In this document: piece after piece, positions 33,188 to 42,484 of the stretch
Numbering within the stretch: position 1 is the first letter of the stretch
Layout: the number at the start of each line of letters is the position of its first letter
DNA from: Dyadobacter fermentans
Lineage (GTDB): Bacteria > Bacteroidota > Bacteroidia > Cytophagales > Spirosomataceae
DNA length: 64,000 bases
Direction: 5' to 3'
Assembly: GCF_019924045.1 (NCBI RefSeq)
Contig: NZ_JAHXBN010000006.1
Span: 241,864-305,863 of the forward strand
Made by a program: the position numbers and the translations under genes
Notes under the pieces: model-generated
Databases searched by the model: none
The model's input: only the letters and a program-made list of their open reading frames with translations
What the model was told of the DNA's origin: nothing

Positions 33188-34321
33188 TTAACGTACTAAA
33201 CTGTTTGCAATTATTTTACATATATGATCTATATCAGCTTCCCGCAAGGTAGTACCAGAAGGAAGGCATATACCTTGCTCAAACAGCTCCTTCGATATAT
33301 TGTTGCCGAAATATTGGTGTTCACAATATAAAGGTTGAAGATGCATTGGCTTCCAAATCGACCTCGATTCAATTCCATTCTTATTCAATTCATTAAGGAT
33401 ATTGTTTACACTTGTTTGATAAGATGGTGGTTTACTAATTTTCAAAGCCGTCAGCCATCTATTACTAAACACACCAATCGGCTCTTTTTGAAAATTCATT
33501 TCTTGCAGCTTCGCCAAATGTCCTGAATACGACTGGAAATTTGCTATACGCTGTCGAACCCTATCATCAACCACTTCCAGTTGCCCCCGCCCAATACCCG
33601 CACAAATGTTGCTCATTCGATAGTTGTAGCCAACCATCCGATGCTCGTAATGCAGTACCGGCTCGCGTGCCTGCGTTGCCAGAAACCGGGCCTTTTCAAT
33701 GTACTCGGCACTATCGGACAATATTGCGCCGCCGCCTGATGTGGTAATAATTTTGTTTCCATTAAAGGACAGTATCCCAATGTTGCCGAAAGTCCCTGCC
33801 TTCCGGCCCTGATATTCCGAGCCCAAAGCCTCCGCTGCGTCCTCAATCAAAAGGATTCCATATTTTTCACACAAATACAAAATCTCCCGAAGCATGGCCG
33901 GCATACCGTACAAATGCACGACGATCACCGCCTTCGGTTTTTTGCCAATACTTAAATAGTGCATAATTGCGTCTTCCAGTGCATTAGGGCACATATTCCA
34001 GGTGACGGGCTCACTGTCAATGAAAACCGGCGTTGCGCCTACATACATGATCGGGTTTGCGGTAGCTACGAATGTGAGCGACTGACAAAGGACGATGTCG
34101 CCCCGCCCAACGCCAATTGCCAGCAATGCGAGGTGTAGTGCCGCCGTGCCCGACGACACCGCCAATGCATGCCTGCTGCCGGTATATTGACATAGCTCTT
34201 CCTCAAATGCATCGATATTCGGCCCGATGGGTGCGATCCAGTTGCTATCAAATGCTTCCTGGATGTATTTCATCTCACGCCCGCTCATATGGGGGGGAGA
34301 CAGGTATATTTTGTACGGCAT
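33188..34321 (-). CDS. DegT/DnrJ/EryC1/StrS-family sugar aminotransferase (PglE-like)
   Basis: PLP-dependent aminotransferase that usually makes amino sugars from UDP-4-keto-hexoses. The N-terminus YLSPPHMSGREMKYIQEAFDSNWIAP, the segment VSSGTAALHLAL near residue 56, and the active-site region LLIEDAAEALGSEYQGRKAGTFGNIGILSFNGNKIITTSGGG (Lys in GNKIITT near residue 190) are standard. At 377 residues it is complete. It is the last gene of a minus-strand trio with an acetyltransferase (11 bp upstream) and a sugar-phosphate transferase, the same three activities as PglE, PglD and PglC of the bacillosamine pathway. Confidence 0.9.
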   Translation of the reverse strand: MPYKIYLSPPHMSGREMKYIQEAFDSNWIAPIGPNIDAFEEELCQYTGSRHALAVSSGTAALHLALLAIGVGRGDIVLCQSLTFVATANPIMYVGATPVFIDSEPVTWNMCPNALEDAIMHYLSIGKKPKAVIVVHLYGMPAMLREILYLCEKYGILLIEDAAEALGSEYQGRKAGTFGNIGILSFNGNKIITTSGGGAILSDSAEYIEKARFLATQAREPVLHYEHRMVGYNYRMSNICAGIGRGQLEVVDDRVRQRIANFQSYSGHLAKLQEMNFQKEPIGVFSNRWLTALKISKPPSYQTSVNNILNELNKNGIESRSIWKPMHLQPLYCEHQYFGNNISKELFEQGICLPSGTTLREADIDHICKIIANSLVR

Positions 34322-34332
34322 AGTGTGTTATA

Positions 34333-34923
34333 TTAATCAATGATTCTCGCAGGGTTACCTGCCACCTTCGCATAGTCAGAAACATCCGACACCACCACCG
34401 CCCCCGCGCCGACCATGCATTCCCTGCCGATTTTCACGCCAGGTAGTACCACGCTTCCCGCGCCTACCTGCGTGCATTCGCCTACGCGCACGCCCCCGCA
34501 CAAGACAGCGCCCGGGCCCACGTGCGCAAAATCGCCGACAATGCATTCATGATCTACAACAGCAGCGGTGTTGACAATCACGTGGTTTCCTATCCAACAA
34601 TCGACTTGTATGACTGCCCTATGCACCACTACGACGCCTTGTCCCAGACGTACCGAACGATCGACTATCGCTGTGGGATGAATGGCTGTCCCAAAAGGAT
34701 GCGCGACCCTCCCGGCGATCTGCCGACGCACGGAGTTGTTGCCTATGGCGATAATCAACTTTTCATTTTGCATCAGCAATGGGTCATAAGCTACCGGAAC
34801 GCACGGACCAGTCCATTCCACATCTTGCCAATAATCGTCGAACAGGCCCACAACCCGTTTTCCGCATGCTGAAAGTATACTCGCTGCAACCTTCGCATGC
34901 CCGCCTGCGCCGTAGATCAGCAT
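34333..34923 (-). CDS. PglD/NeuD-type sugar O/N-acetyltransferase
   Basis: Acetyl-CoA-dependent transferase with an N-terminal nucleotide-sugar-binding Rossmann-like part (LIYGAGGHAKVAASIL at residues 2-17) and a left-handed beta-helix of hexapeptide repeats from about residue 85 onwards (VRLGQGVVVVHRAVI, IGNHVIVNTAAVVDHECIVG, VGAGSVVLPGVKIGREC). His in VVDHECIVGDFAHVGPGA matches the catalytic His of PglD. At 196 residues it is typical. It overlaps the upstream transferase gene by 7 bp. Confidence 0.9.
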   Translation of the reverse strand: MLIYGAGGHAKVAASILSACGKRVVGLFDDYWQDVEWTGPCVPVAYDPLLMQNEKLIIAIGNNSVRRQIAGRVAHPFGTAIHPTAIVDRSVRLGQGVVVVHRAVIQVDCWIGNHVIVNTAAVVDHECIVGDFAHVGPGAVLCGGVRVGECTQVGAGSVVLPGVKIGRECMVGAGAVVVSDVSDYAKVAGNPARIID

Positions 34924-35495
34924 CCCGCATTGCCTTTGAATGGTGAAGCATCGGTCACGGAACCGGGAATTTTACGCACGAGGAAGATCTCCGCAGCTGT
35001 CTCGAAAATAATCCTGACATCGAGCATCAGGGAAAGGTTATCCACATAATGCAGGTCGAATTCAAACTTTTTGTCCCAATTCAGCCTGTTTCTTCCATTG
35101 ATTTGCGCCAGGCCGGTCATACCAGGTTTTACGGCATGCCGCAAGTGTTGTTCAGCACTGTAAAGCGGCAGGTATTCAGGCAACAATGGTCTTGGTCCTA
35201 CAATGCTCATATCGCCCCGCAGCACGTTCCAGAACTGCGGCAACTCGTCGATGGAAGCTTTCCGGAGCAATTTCCCCAGCCCGGTAGCCGGTCTCCCATC
35301 GCCATGCATTGTCCTGAATTTCAGGATTGTGAATAACCGCGCATGCAGTCCCGGCCTGATTTGCACAAAGAACGGATTTCCTTTAAATAGCACCCACAAT
35401 ACGGGCGGCAACACAACAAAAAACGGCAACGAGGTCATCAACCCCATTGCCGCCAGTAAAATGTCCAAGATTCTTTTTCCTTTTGAACGATACAT
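34917..35495 (-). CDS. Undecaprenyl-phosphate sugar-1-phosphate transferase (PglC-like, monotopic)
   Basis: Small phosphoglycosyl transferase that puts the first sugar phosphate on the lipid carrier. The chain of 192 residues has one N-terminal membrane segment (LDILLAAMGLMTSLPFFVVLPPVLWVLF) and the core domain with FTILKFRTMHGDG, RKASIDELPQFWNVLRGDMSIVGPRPLLPEYL and HAVKPGMTGLAQINGRN; the Asp-Glu pair in SIDELPQ is the catalytic dyad of this class. The short form without extra helices matches PglC rather than WbaP. The ATG at 35495 is chosen; the frame continues into the upstream dehydrogenase gene, whose stop lies only 4 bp before, so the genes are tightly linked. Confidence 0.88.
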   Translation of the reverse strand: MYRSKGKRILDILLAAMGLMTSLPFFVVLPPVLWVLFKGNPFFVQIRPGLHARLFTILKFRTMHGDGRPATGLGKLLRKASIDELPQFWNVLRGDMSIVGPRPLLPEYLPLYSAEQHLRHAVKPGMTGLAQINGRNRLNWDKKFEFDLHYVDNLSLMLDVRIIFETAAEIFLVRKIPGSVTDASPFKGNAGC

Positions 35496-35499
35496 AAGA

Positions 35500-37920
35500 T
35501 CACACGTTAAACAGCTCCGGATATTTATCTGGGGCCGCTTCGCGCATGATGTTGTAAACTGTTTCAAAAATGTCGTCCATATTCGGTTTCGAGAAATAGT
35601 CGCCGTCTGAGCCATAAGGTGGGCGGTGGTCTTTCGCTGCGATGGTTACCGGCGCCGAATCGAGCCAGCGGTAAGCCTGCTGCCTTTCCAAAACCTGCTG
35701 CATCATAAAACCTGACGCACTTCCGGGAAGATCTTCGTCCGCGAAAATAACCCGGCTCGTCTTTTTAATGGACTCCACTATCCGGTTGTCGACATCGAAT
35801 GGCAACAAAGTCTGCACGTCAATGACTTCAACTTCAATTCCTGAACTTTGCAATTGAGAAGCGGCCTCCATTACTATACGACACATTGAGCCATAGGTAA
35901 CAATAGTGAGGTCATTTCCTTCTCTTAAAATTTCAGGCTGGCCTAGCGGAATGTAATAATCGCCCAAATTATCGGGCATAGTCTCTTTCTGACGATACGA
36001 ATTCAGCGGCTCGACGATCAATGCAGGATCATCCCCTTTCATTAATGTATTGTAAAAACCGGCCGCCTGCGTAAAATTTCTCGGAACTACCACGTGCAAG
36101 CCACGCAAGCTACTCAGCATCGTGCCCATTGGCGAACCGGAGTGCCAGATGCCTTCCAGACGGTGTCCTCGGGTGCGGATAATGAGCGGGGCACGCTGGC
36201 CGCCGGCTGTTCTATACCGAAGTGACGCCAGGTCGTCCGTAAGCGTCGCCAACGCATAATAGATGTAGTCGAAATACTGAATTTCAACAATCGGACGCAG
36301 GCCGCGCATGGCCATGCCTATTCCCTGGCCAATGATCGTCGTTTCGCGGATCCCGGTGTCCGTAATACGAATCTCTCCGTACTTCTCCTGTAAGCCGGCG
36401 AAGCCCTGATTCACGTCGCCGATAAAGCCAATGTCCTCGCCCAATGCCACCACGCGCGGGTCTTTTTCAAACAGCGCATCGAAGTAGGTGCGTATCACCT
36501 CACGTCCGTCAACAACTGGGCTGTTCTCCGAATACATGGGGCTTACCGGCTCAACGAGCATCGGTGAGTAGCGTGTGTCGCTGTACAAATGGGTATTGAA
36601 GCGTTCTTTATTGGCATTCAAATTATCCCTCAGAAATGTCTGCAAAGCCAATTTCTCTGCATTTTCTTCTCTACCAACAAGCCTCAGCACCTTGCGCACG
36701 GTCGCGATCATATCGCGGCGAACGGGCAGGTAAGTCTTTTGCAATTCGAGAATCGCATTGTTTATTTCCGCAGTAGAAACACTTGCCTTGGCTACATCCT
36801 GCAAAAGCCGGATCGTCTCGGTATATTCCTTATCCAATTCCTTCCGGTATGCTTGCCAGGCTTCGTTACGTTCGCCGAGCGCCTTTTCTTTCGCCTCTGC
36901 TTCGATCTGTTCCAGCTCCTCGTCGGTGGCGTAGCCGTTTTTCAATATCCAGTCACGGAAACGCACATTGCAATCGTGCTCGCGCTCCCACGCCAACCGC
37001 TGCTTCGACTTGTAGCGCTCGTGCGAGCCGGACGTGGAATGCCCTTGTGGCTGAGTGAGTTCGGTAACATGTACCAGCACCGGCACATGTTGTTCCCTGC
37101 TGATCTTCGCGGCCTTCTGATAAGCCTCCACCAATGCAGGATAGTCCCATCCATTTACGACCAGGATTTCGATACCGTCGCCGTCCTCATTGCGCTGCAA
37201 CCCGGCCAATGCTTTCGAAATACTACTTTTAGTAGTCTGATACTCAACAGGAACCGAAATTCCGTAGCCGTCGTCCCAAACTGAAACGATCAGCGGTATC
37301 TGCAATACACCCGCCGCATTCATCGCCTCCCAAAACATCCCCTGCGAAGTAGAAGCATCTCCGATCGTCGCAAATACGACCTCATTCCCATGATGGGAAA
37401 ACGTGGTCATACCATGCAGGTCGGCATTCTCGCGGTATAGTTTGGAAGCGTATCCGAGGCCTACCGAGCGGGGAATCTGCCCGGCGGTAGATGAAATATC
37501 GCAAACGGAATTGTGCAATTTGGTCTGATCGAGCCAGTCACCGTTCTCATCGACCCAGCGTGTTGAAAAGTGGCCGTTCATCGAGCGCCCTCCGGTATTC
37601 GGTTCGTGTTCGAGATCGGCGTGGGCGTACATTTGGGCAAAAAATTGCTGCCAGGTAAGGTTCCCGACAGCCGCCTCGATGGTCTGGTCCCGATAATATC
37701 CCGAGCGAAAATCACCCGGTTGAAAAACTTTGGAAAGTGCAATCTGCGCTACTTCCTTACCATCTCCAAAAATCCCGAATTTAGAACGGCCGCCCATTGT
37801 ATCCTTCCTTCCCAGCAAACTTACCTGACGACTCTCGCACGCGAGGCGGTAATCGTCGATAATCTCTTCCTTTGTCAAAACACTGGAACCGGTCAAACTA
37901 TCATTTTGAAGCATAAGCAA
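35500..37920 (-). CDS. 2-oxoacid dehydrogenase E1 component, alpha and beta subunits fused
   Basis: Thiamine-diphosphate enzyme that decarboxylates a 2-oxo acid, probably the branched-chain type. Residues about 20-360 are the alpha part: GDASTSQGMFWEAMNAAGVLQIPLI and NGWDYPALVEAYQKAA mark the ThDP-binding region. Residues about 470-800 are the beta part, beginning VDGREVIRTYFDALFEKDPRVVALGEDIG, then IRETTIIGQGIGMAMRGLRPIVEIQYFDY and VIFADEDLPGSASGF. Alpha and beta are normally separate genes elsewhere but fused forms are common in Bacteroidota. At 806 residues it is complete. No E2 or E3 gene is nearby. The carboxylase and dehydrogenase at 43.5-46 kb could belong to the same catabolism. Confidence 0.9.
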   Translation of the reverse strand: MLMLQNDSLTGSSVLTKEEIIDDYRLACESRQVSLLGRKDTMGGRSKFGIFGDGKEVAQIALSKVFQPGDFRSGYYRDQTIEAAVGNLTWQQFFAQMYAHADLEHEPNTGGRSMNGHFSTRWVDENGDWLDQTKLHNSVCDISSTAGQIPRSVGLGYASKLYRENADLHGMTTFSHHGNEVVFATIGDASTSQGMFWEAMNAAGVLQIPLIVSVWDDGYGISVPVEYQTTKSSISKALAGLQRNEDGDGIEILVVNGWDYPALVEAYQKAAKISREQHVPVLVHVTELTQPQGHSTSGSHERYKSKQRLAWEREHDCNVRFRDWILKNGYATDEELEQIEAEAKEKALGERNEAWQAYRKELDKEYTETIRLLQDVAKASVSTAEINNAILELQKTYLPVRRDMIATVRKVLRLVGREENAEKLALQTFLRDNLNANKERFNTHLYSDTRYSPMLVEPVSPMYSENSPVVDGREVIRTYFDALFEKDPRVVALGEDIGFIGDVNQGFAGLQEKYGEIRITDTGIRETTIIGQGIGMAMRGLRPIVEIQYFDYIYYALATLTDDLASLRYRTAGGQRAPLIIRTRGHRLEGIWHSGSPMGTMLSSLRGLHVVVPRNFTQAAGFYNTLMKGDDPALIVEPLNSYRQKETMPDNLGDYYIPLGQPEILREGNDLTIVTYGSMCRIVMEAASQLQSSGIEVEVIDVQTLLPFDVDNRIVESIKKTSRVIFADEDLPGSASGFMMQQVLERQQAYRWLDSAPVTIAAKDHRPPYGSDGDYFSKPNMDDIFETVYNIMREAAPDKYPELFNV

Positions 37921-38121
37921 AAATCACGGGTTTTAATCCGTAAGTTAAATTACGTTTTTTTGAATGCAAGCCAAAATTAGGCAGGAAAATAATAACCGCG
38001 GCACTGGAACGCCTACTTTTGGGGCATTGTTAATATTGGTTAATGATTATTATATTTAGCTTTTTAAGCGTTAATCTTGTTTAACAGTAAGTTTTTCACC
38101 ACTTAAAGTATAGTTACAACT

Positions 38122-38517
38122 ATGAAAGTATTCTTTTCAGCGCTGGTTTTAATCCTCGGGCTGACCACCGTAAGTTTCGCACAGAAAGGTGTTCTGAAAT
38201 TCAAAGAAGAGACACACAAATTCGGTAAAGTACCACAAGGCACTCCCGTTACTCACGAGTTTGTATTCACCAATACAGGTTCCGATCCCGTGATCCTTTC
38301 TAACGTAACCGTTTCATGTGGATGTACTACACCTGTATGGTCCAAAGATCCTGTTCTTCCAGGTAAAACCGGTTCGGTGAAAGCTACTTTCAACGCTGCT
38401 GCGGCTGGGCCTTTCAACAAGCCTGTAACCGTTTTCAGCAACACAGAAGGTGGTTCAATTACCCTTTACCTGAACGGAGAAGTGGTTCCGAAGGCAGCTA
38501 AGCCTGCTTCCAAATAA
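38122..38517 (+). CDS. DUF1573 domain protein
   Basis: 131-residue exported protein with a signal peptide (residues 1-20, ending LTTVSFAQ) and one immunoglobulin-like DUF1573 domain: FKEETHKFGKVPQGTPVTHEFVFTN, then the family hallmark VSCGCTTPVWSKDPVLPGKTG near residues 62-82 with CxC, and VTVFSNTEGGSITLYLNGEV. The role is unknown; such proteins are abundant in Bacteroidota envelopes. It is flanked by a terminator and stands alone. Confidence 0.9.
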   Translation: MKVFFSALVLILGLTTVSFAQKGVLKFKEETHKFGKVPQGTPVTHEFVFTNTGSDPVILSNVTVSCGCTTPVWSKDPVLPGKTGSVKATFNAAAAGPFNKPVTVFSNTEGGSITLYLNGEVVPKAAKPASK

Positions 38518-38539
38518 GCATTATCCGCAAGCATTGCAG

Positions 38540-38567
38540 TGGCCGTTCCAATGGGACGGCCATTTTT
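38540..38567 (+). terminator. Terminator after the DUF1573 gene
   Basis: Stem TGGCCGT / ACGGCCA, extended by a further C-G pairing across a short loop, followed by TTTTTG, 22 bp after the stop codon and before a convergent gene. Confidence 0.8.
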
Positions 38568-38588
38568 GTTTTAACACAAACCCACTGA

Positions 38589-41507
38589 TCAATAGGCCGC
38601 TCTGTCGTAGAATGACCGGCGGCGGGTCACTTTCAGGTCTTGCAGGATCGCCGACTTCACTTTCAACGTGAAGGAATAGTTGCTCGCACGCGCTGCACTT
38701 CCGGCAAATGGTGTCCAGTTGAAGCTCATATCCCAGCAATGCAGGTCGCGTGTGAGGCCCAGCTGTGTGATGGTAGGCTGGAATGCCACGAAGTCGAAAC
38801 CGGTGCTGAGGGTTACTTTCAGGTTTTTGGATAAGCTCAAATCGCCCGTAGCCTGGATCGCCTGGATGATTGTCGCCTTCGACAAGCCCGGCTTCGTAAG
38901 CCCGAAGTTATAGTTCAGCGAAACGTTCCAGGGGATATTGAAGTCTACGTACAACTCGGGGTTTTGTGCGATAAACTCCCTCGCTTCCTCTTTCGCTTTG
39001 GCATTGGGATCGTTGGGATTGGTAGTCTGCGGATTCTTGTTATTTGTGTTGGAAGAACTGCTTTTGGGTGAAAAACTGGTTCCCAATGTGAACCCGAGGC
39101 TTTGCAAATTGGCAAGACCTTGCCCCGATGTAATTGCATATTTATTGACCTTTGTACCCACCTGATTACCAATGATATTTGGATTCGCCACGTAGGTATA
39201 CGGGTCGAGGTTCATATTGAAGTTCAGGTTCAGGTTCCGCCCGATCCGCGCGTTGGCATTGATGGTAATATTCGATAAATTCAGTGAGTCAGCCAGCAGG
39301 TTATAGCTACCTCCTAAACTCAGGTTATCCAGCAGCGAAACTTTCTCGAATTGCTGGGCAGCGGTATCGCTCTTGCTTTTGAGCTTCATTTCGAATGAGT
39401 TGTTTAAACTAAATGAAATGACACTCGATGCCCGCCCGTTACTCACACCTGACCCTACCCCACGGAATTTGGACAACGAAAGGTCACGCACATTGCCCTT
39501 CTTGTCTTCGACCTGGATGTTTTGGTAAAAACCGAATGCATCTCCCGAGAAATCAGGCGTGTAGGTAAAGGACACCGAAGGAATTACCGTGTGGCGGATC
39601 GCCTCCAACCGCTTCCCGCCAAAGAAGAACGTTCCATAGAAACGCGTGTTCATCCCCGCACCGAAGTTGTAGGAATACTCCGTCCCGACCTTTTTAAGGG
39701 TGTCGATCCGAATCGAATCGCGACCTGTTTTGGTGTAACGGTATTGTTTGGTAAACACCTCGCCCGACAGCGACATGCTGGGTGTGATATTCACAAAGCG
39801 CAGGACTTTGAAGTTGGGTAAGGAAATCGGAAGGCTATACCGGCCTGTGAACTGCGCGTCTTTAAGCATGTCGGGCAGGTTGTCCAGGTTAAATGCCACG
39901 ATTTTGGTCTTCCTGAGTCGGGTCGTGTCAATTTTCGCATCCGTGATCACGAAGCCAAGGCTACTGTAAGACGTGTCAATGGCCGTCAGTGCATTGGCAA
40001 GGGCATAATTACCGTTGAAATCCAGCCCCAGACGGAAGCTCTCGTACCAGCGGCCGCGGCCGCCTTTCAATGCGAACGGGGCGATCTGGTTTACCCCGAA
40101 ACTGAAATCGGTAGAAACGTTGGTCTTGCCGTTTTCACGTTTCTGGGTCGTAGGGTTTATCTGTCCGAAGTTCTGGTTCACGCGCAACGATCCCGCAGCG
40201 CGCATATATTGCCCGAAGGTGCGGTTATACTGCACTGAAGAACTGGCGACGTTGGACGTATATTTGTTTACATTAAATTCCTGCTGCTGGTTATATGTAT
40301 TGCTGCTGACGTTCACATTCGCCGAAAACGTCGAGTTGCCCCTTGCCTTCGGCGCATGAGACCATACGATGCTGAAATCGTTGGTAACCCCGAGGCCAAA
40401 AGATCTTTGGACCTCGTCACTGGATTTGTTTCGGTTGAAACGCAAAGAGAGGTTACCGGAGTACTGGTAGCGTTTGATATAACTGGACGTAAGCCCCAAC
40501 CCCCAGCTGCTGTTAGAGTAAATCTGGCCGGTGACAATCGCATTGACGTACTCGCTGATCGCGAAGTAGTAACCGCCGTCACGCAGGTAAAAACCACGAC
40601 CGTTCGGTTCTTCCCCATACGTCGGGATGATGACGCCGCTCGTTCCGTTTTCCTTCTTTTTCGGGAACGGGAAAAAGCCGAACGGCAAGCCTATCGGCAA
40701 CGGCACATCGCTGATGACGAGATTAAAAGGCCCCGAAATCACCTGTTTCTTGTTCACCATCTTGATTTTCGGCGCATTAATGAAGTAATGCGGGTGAGTG
40801 AGATTACAGGTTGTATAAATGGAATGCCTGATGTAGAAATTGCCCTCCGTATCTTTCTTTACCTTATCTCCACGGATGTTTCCATCGCCTTCCTGGGTAA
40901 CGATCCCCTGGATCAGGGCCTTTTTGGATTTGAAATTGTAGCGTATCTCTTTGGTATTATACGTCTCCGGTCCATCCTGAAAGATCGGCTCACCGGCCAT
41001 TTTTTTCGCCGTTGAATCATAAGTCCCGATCGCGTAAACTTCGTTCGTAATCCAGTTGAGACGGATGTAGTTCGCTTTGAGATTGATGGTCCCGTAGTTC
41101 ACTTCGGCATTGCCATACAAATGGACCTGCTTCAAAACAGCGTCCATAATGGTAGAGTCTTCGGCGGTATATTCTACGGTATTTTCAAGATCGTCGGGAT
41201 TTTTGAGAGAATCGGCGGCTGTGGAATCCGCAGCTAACCCTTTGCCTGTCAAGGTACTATCACCCCCGACACCCCCTCTCGGAATGGACGCACCGGGTTG
41301 ACCGGCGCGGGAAGTATCCGCACCTGCTTGCTTTTGCACTGTAAGAAGGGAATCCGCTGATTGCTTTGCAGAAGCCGAACTTTTAAGCTTACCCTGATTT
41401 TTCCCGGAACCCTTGGAGCGTTGCTGCACACATGCCACAGTGCTGAACAGGAGAAACGCCGCAACTACCGACGATATAATAATCGCCTTTCTTTTCAGTT
41501 CTAACAA
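38589..41507 (-). CDS. lptD: LPS-assembly protein LptD
   Basis: Large outer-membrane barrel that inserts lipopolysaccharide into the outer leaflet with LptE. The N-terminal ~110 residues hold a membrane-export segment (AIIISSVVAAFLLFSTVAC) and a Ser/Ala/Gln-rich linker. An OstA-like jellyroll follows at about 110-260 (VHLYGNAEVNYGTINLKANYIRLNW, IRGDKVKKDTEGNFYIRHSIYTTCN), then a ~700-residue barrel of Asn/Ser/Gly-rich strands. The periplasmic hydrophobic hook and VPLPIGLPFGFFPFPKKK region near 270 are typical. At 972 residues it is longer than E. coli LptD (784). A Cys follows the signal segment, but it is not a clear lipobox. It is transcribed divergently from the amidase. Confidence 0.88.
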   Translation of the reverse strand: MLELKRKAIIISSVVAAFLLFSTVACVQQRSKGSGKNQGKLKSSASAKQSADSLLTVQKQAGADTSRAGQPGASIPRGGVGGDSTLTGKGLAADSTAADSLKNPDDLENTVEYTAEDSTIMDAVLKQVHLYGNAEVNYGTINLKANYIRLNWITNEVYAIGTYDSTAKKMAGEPIFQDGPETYNTKEIRYNFKSKKALIQGIVTQEGDGNIRGDKVKKDTEGNFYIRHSIYTTCNLTHPHYFINAPKIKMVNKKQVISGPFNLVISDVPLPIGLPFGFFPFPKKKENGTSGVIIPTYGEEPNGRGFYLRDGGYYFAISEYVNAIVTGQIYSNSSWGLGLTSSYIKRYQYSGNLSLRFNRNKSSDEVQRSFGLGVTNDFSIVWSHAPKARGNSTFSANVNVSSNTYNQQQEFNVNKYTSNVASSSVQYNRTFGQYMRAAGSLRVNQNFGQINPTTQKRENGKTNVSTDFSFGVNQIAPFALKGGRGRWYESFRLGLDFNGNYALANALTAIDTSYSSLGFVITDAKIDTTRLRKTKIVAFNLDNLPDMLKDAQFTGRYSLPISLPNFKVLRFVNITPSMSLSGEVFTKQYRYTKTGRDSIRIDTLKKVGTEYSYNFGAGMNTRFYGTFFFGGKRLEAIRHTVIPSVSFTYTPDFSGDAFGFYQNIQVEDKKGNVRDLSLSKFRGVGSGVSNGRASSVISFSLNNSFEMKLKSKSDTAAQQFEKVSLLDNLSLGGSYNLLADSLNLSNITINANARIGRNLNLNFNMNLDPYTYVANPNIIGNQVGTKVNKYAITSGQGLANLQSLGFTLGTSFSPKSSSSNTNNKNPQTTNPNDPNAKAKEEAREFIAQNPELYVDFNIPWNVSLNYNFGLTKPGLSKATIIQAIQATGDLSLSKNLKVTLSTGFDFVAFQPTITQLGLTRDLHCWDMSFNWTPFAGSAARASNYSFTLKVKSAILQDLKVTRRRSFYDRAAY

Positions 41508-41513
41508 TTAGCG

Positions 41514-41521
41514 TATTTTTG
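41514..41521 (+). promoter_or_regulatory. -7 promoter box for the amidase
   Basis: TATTTTTG matches TAnnTTTG on the plus strand; transcription would start about 55 bp before the amidase ATG. Confidence 0.5.
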
Positions 41522-41533
41522 CATAACGAATTT

Positions 41534-41541
41534 CAAAATTA
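41534..41541 (-). promoter_or_regulatory. -7 promoter box for lptD
   Basis: On the minus strand TAATTTTG matches TAnnTTTG, 26 bp before the lptD ATG. The amidase box on the other strand is 12 bp away, so the two divergent promoters overlap. Confidence 0.5.
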
Positions 41542-41582
41542 GCAGAGAAACCCCTTTCGCGTAAGGCCCCAACTAAAAAATA

Positions 41583-42380
41583 ATGTTAAAACTTCTTAAA
41601 TTAGTAATTGTAGCAAGTTTTCTGCTGGCGAGCCTCGCCTTTGTTTTTCAGCAAGAACCGGTTACTACGAAATCGGGGAGCAAGGTTAATACAGTTGTAA
41701 TCGACGCCGGGCACGGCGGCAAAGACCCCGGCACCAGGGGCAAATACACCAAGGAAAAAGATGTGGCGCTGGCCGTAGCATTGGAGCTCGGCAAGAAGAT
41801 CAAGGAAGAAACGCCCGACGTCAAAGTCCTCTTCACGCGCTCTACCGATGTGTTCATCGAACTCGGCGAGCGTTCCGCATTCGCCAACCGCAACAACGCC
41901 GACCTTTTCATTTCCATCCATTGCAATGCCACGCCCCGTTCGAGAAGCGTGAGAGGCACTGAAACCTTTGTAATGGGTTTGCACAAAACCGAGGGTAACC
42001 TGGAAGTAGCGAAACGCGAAAACTCGGTAATCTTGCAGGAAACCAACTACAAACAGAAATATAAAGGATTCGACCCCGATTCGCCGCTCGCGCACATTAT
42101 GCTCGCGAATTACCAGAGTGCATTCATTTCCAGCAGCTTAAAGCTAGCCGACCTGATCGAGAAAAAATTCCAGTCGATCTCCGAGCGGGACAGCCGCGGG
42201 GTGAAACAGGCGGGATTCCTCGTGCTATGGCGTTGCGCAATGCCCAGCGTGCTGATCGAAACCGGCTTCCTTTCCTCCCCGGATGAAGAGGAATACCTGA
42301 GCTCCGAAGCCGGACAGGAAGAAGTCGCCAAATGCATTCATTCGGCATTTATGGCGTACAAAAAAGATATGGACCGGTAG
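41583..42380 (+). CDS. N-acetylmuramoyl-L-alanine amidase (Amidase_3, first copy)
   Basis: Zinc-dependent peptidoglycan amidase. The signal or anchor helix is at residues 2-22; the catalytic domain starts VVIDAGHGGKDPGTRG near residue 38 with the zinc His, continues with RSAFANRNNADLFISIHCNATP (second zinc His) and ends in PSVLIETGFLSSPDEEEYL with the catalytic Glu. At 265 residues it has no LysM or AMIN domain. It lies 105 bp upstream of the MCE gene, a pairing common in this phylum. Confidence 0.92.
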   Translation: MLKLLKLVIVASFLLASLAFVFQQEPVTTKSGSKVNTVVIDAGHGGKDPGTRGKYTKEKDVALAVALELGKKIKEETPDVKVLFTRSTDVFIELGERSAFANRNNADLFISIHCNATPRSRSVRGTETFVMGLHKTEGNLEVAKRENSVILQETNYKQKYKGFDPDSPLAHIMLANYQSAFISSSLKLADLIEKKFQSISERDSRGVKQAGFLVLWRCAMPSVLIETGFLSSPDEEEYLSSEAGQEEVAKCIHSAFMAYKKDMDR

Positions 42381-42484
42381 CTCAACGGTCACATATTGCT
42401 TTGATTTGTCAAAACAATTTTTGATACTTTGGTGTTAATACCGCTTAACCTGCCGCTGCTGTGAGCAGGACAAACCAATAGTCC

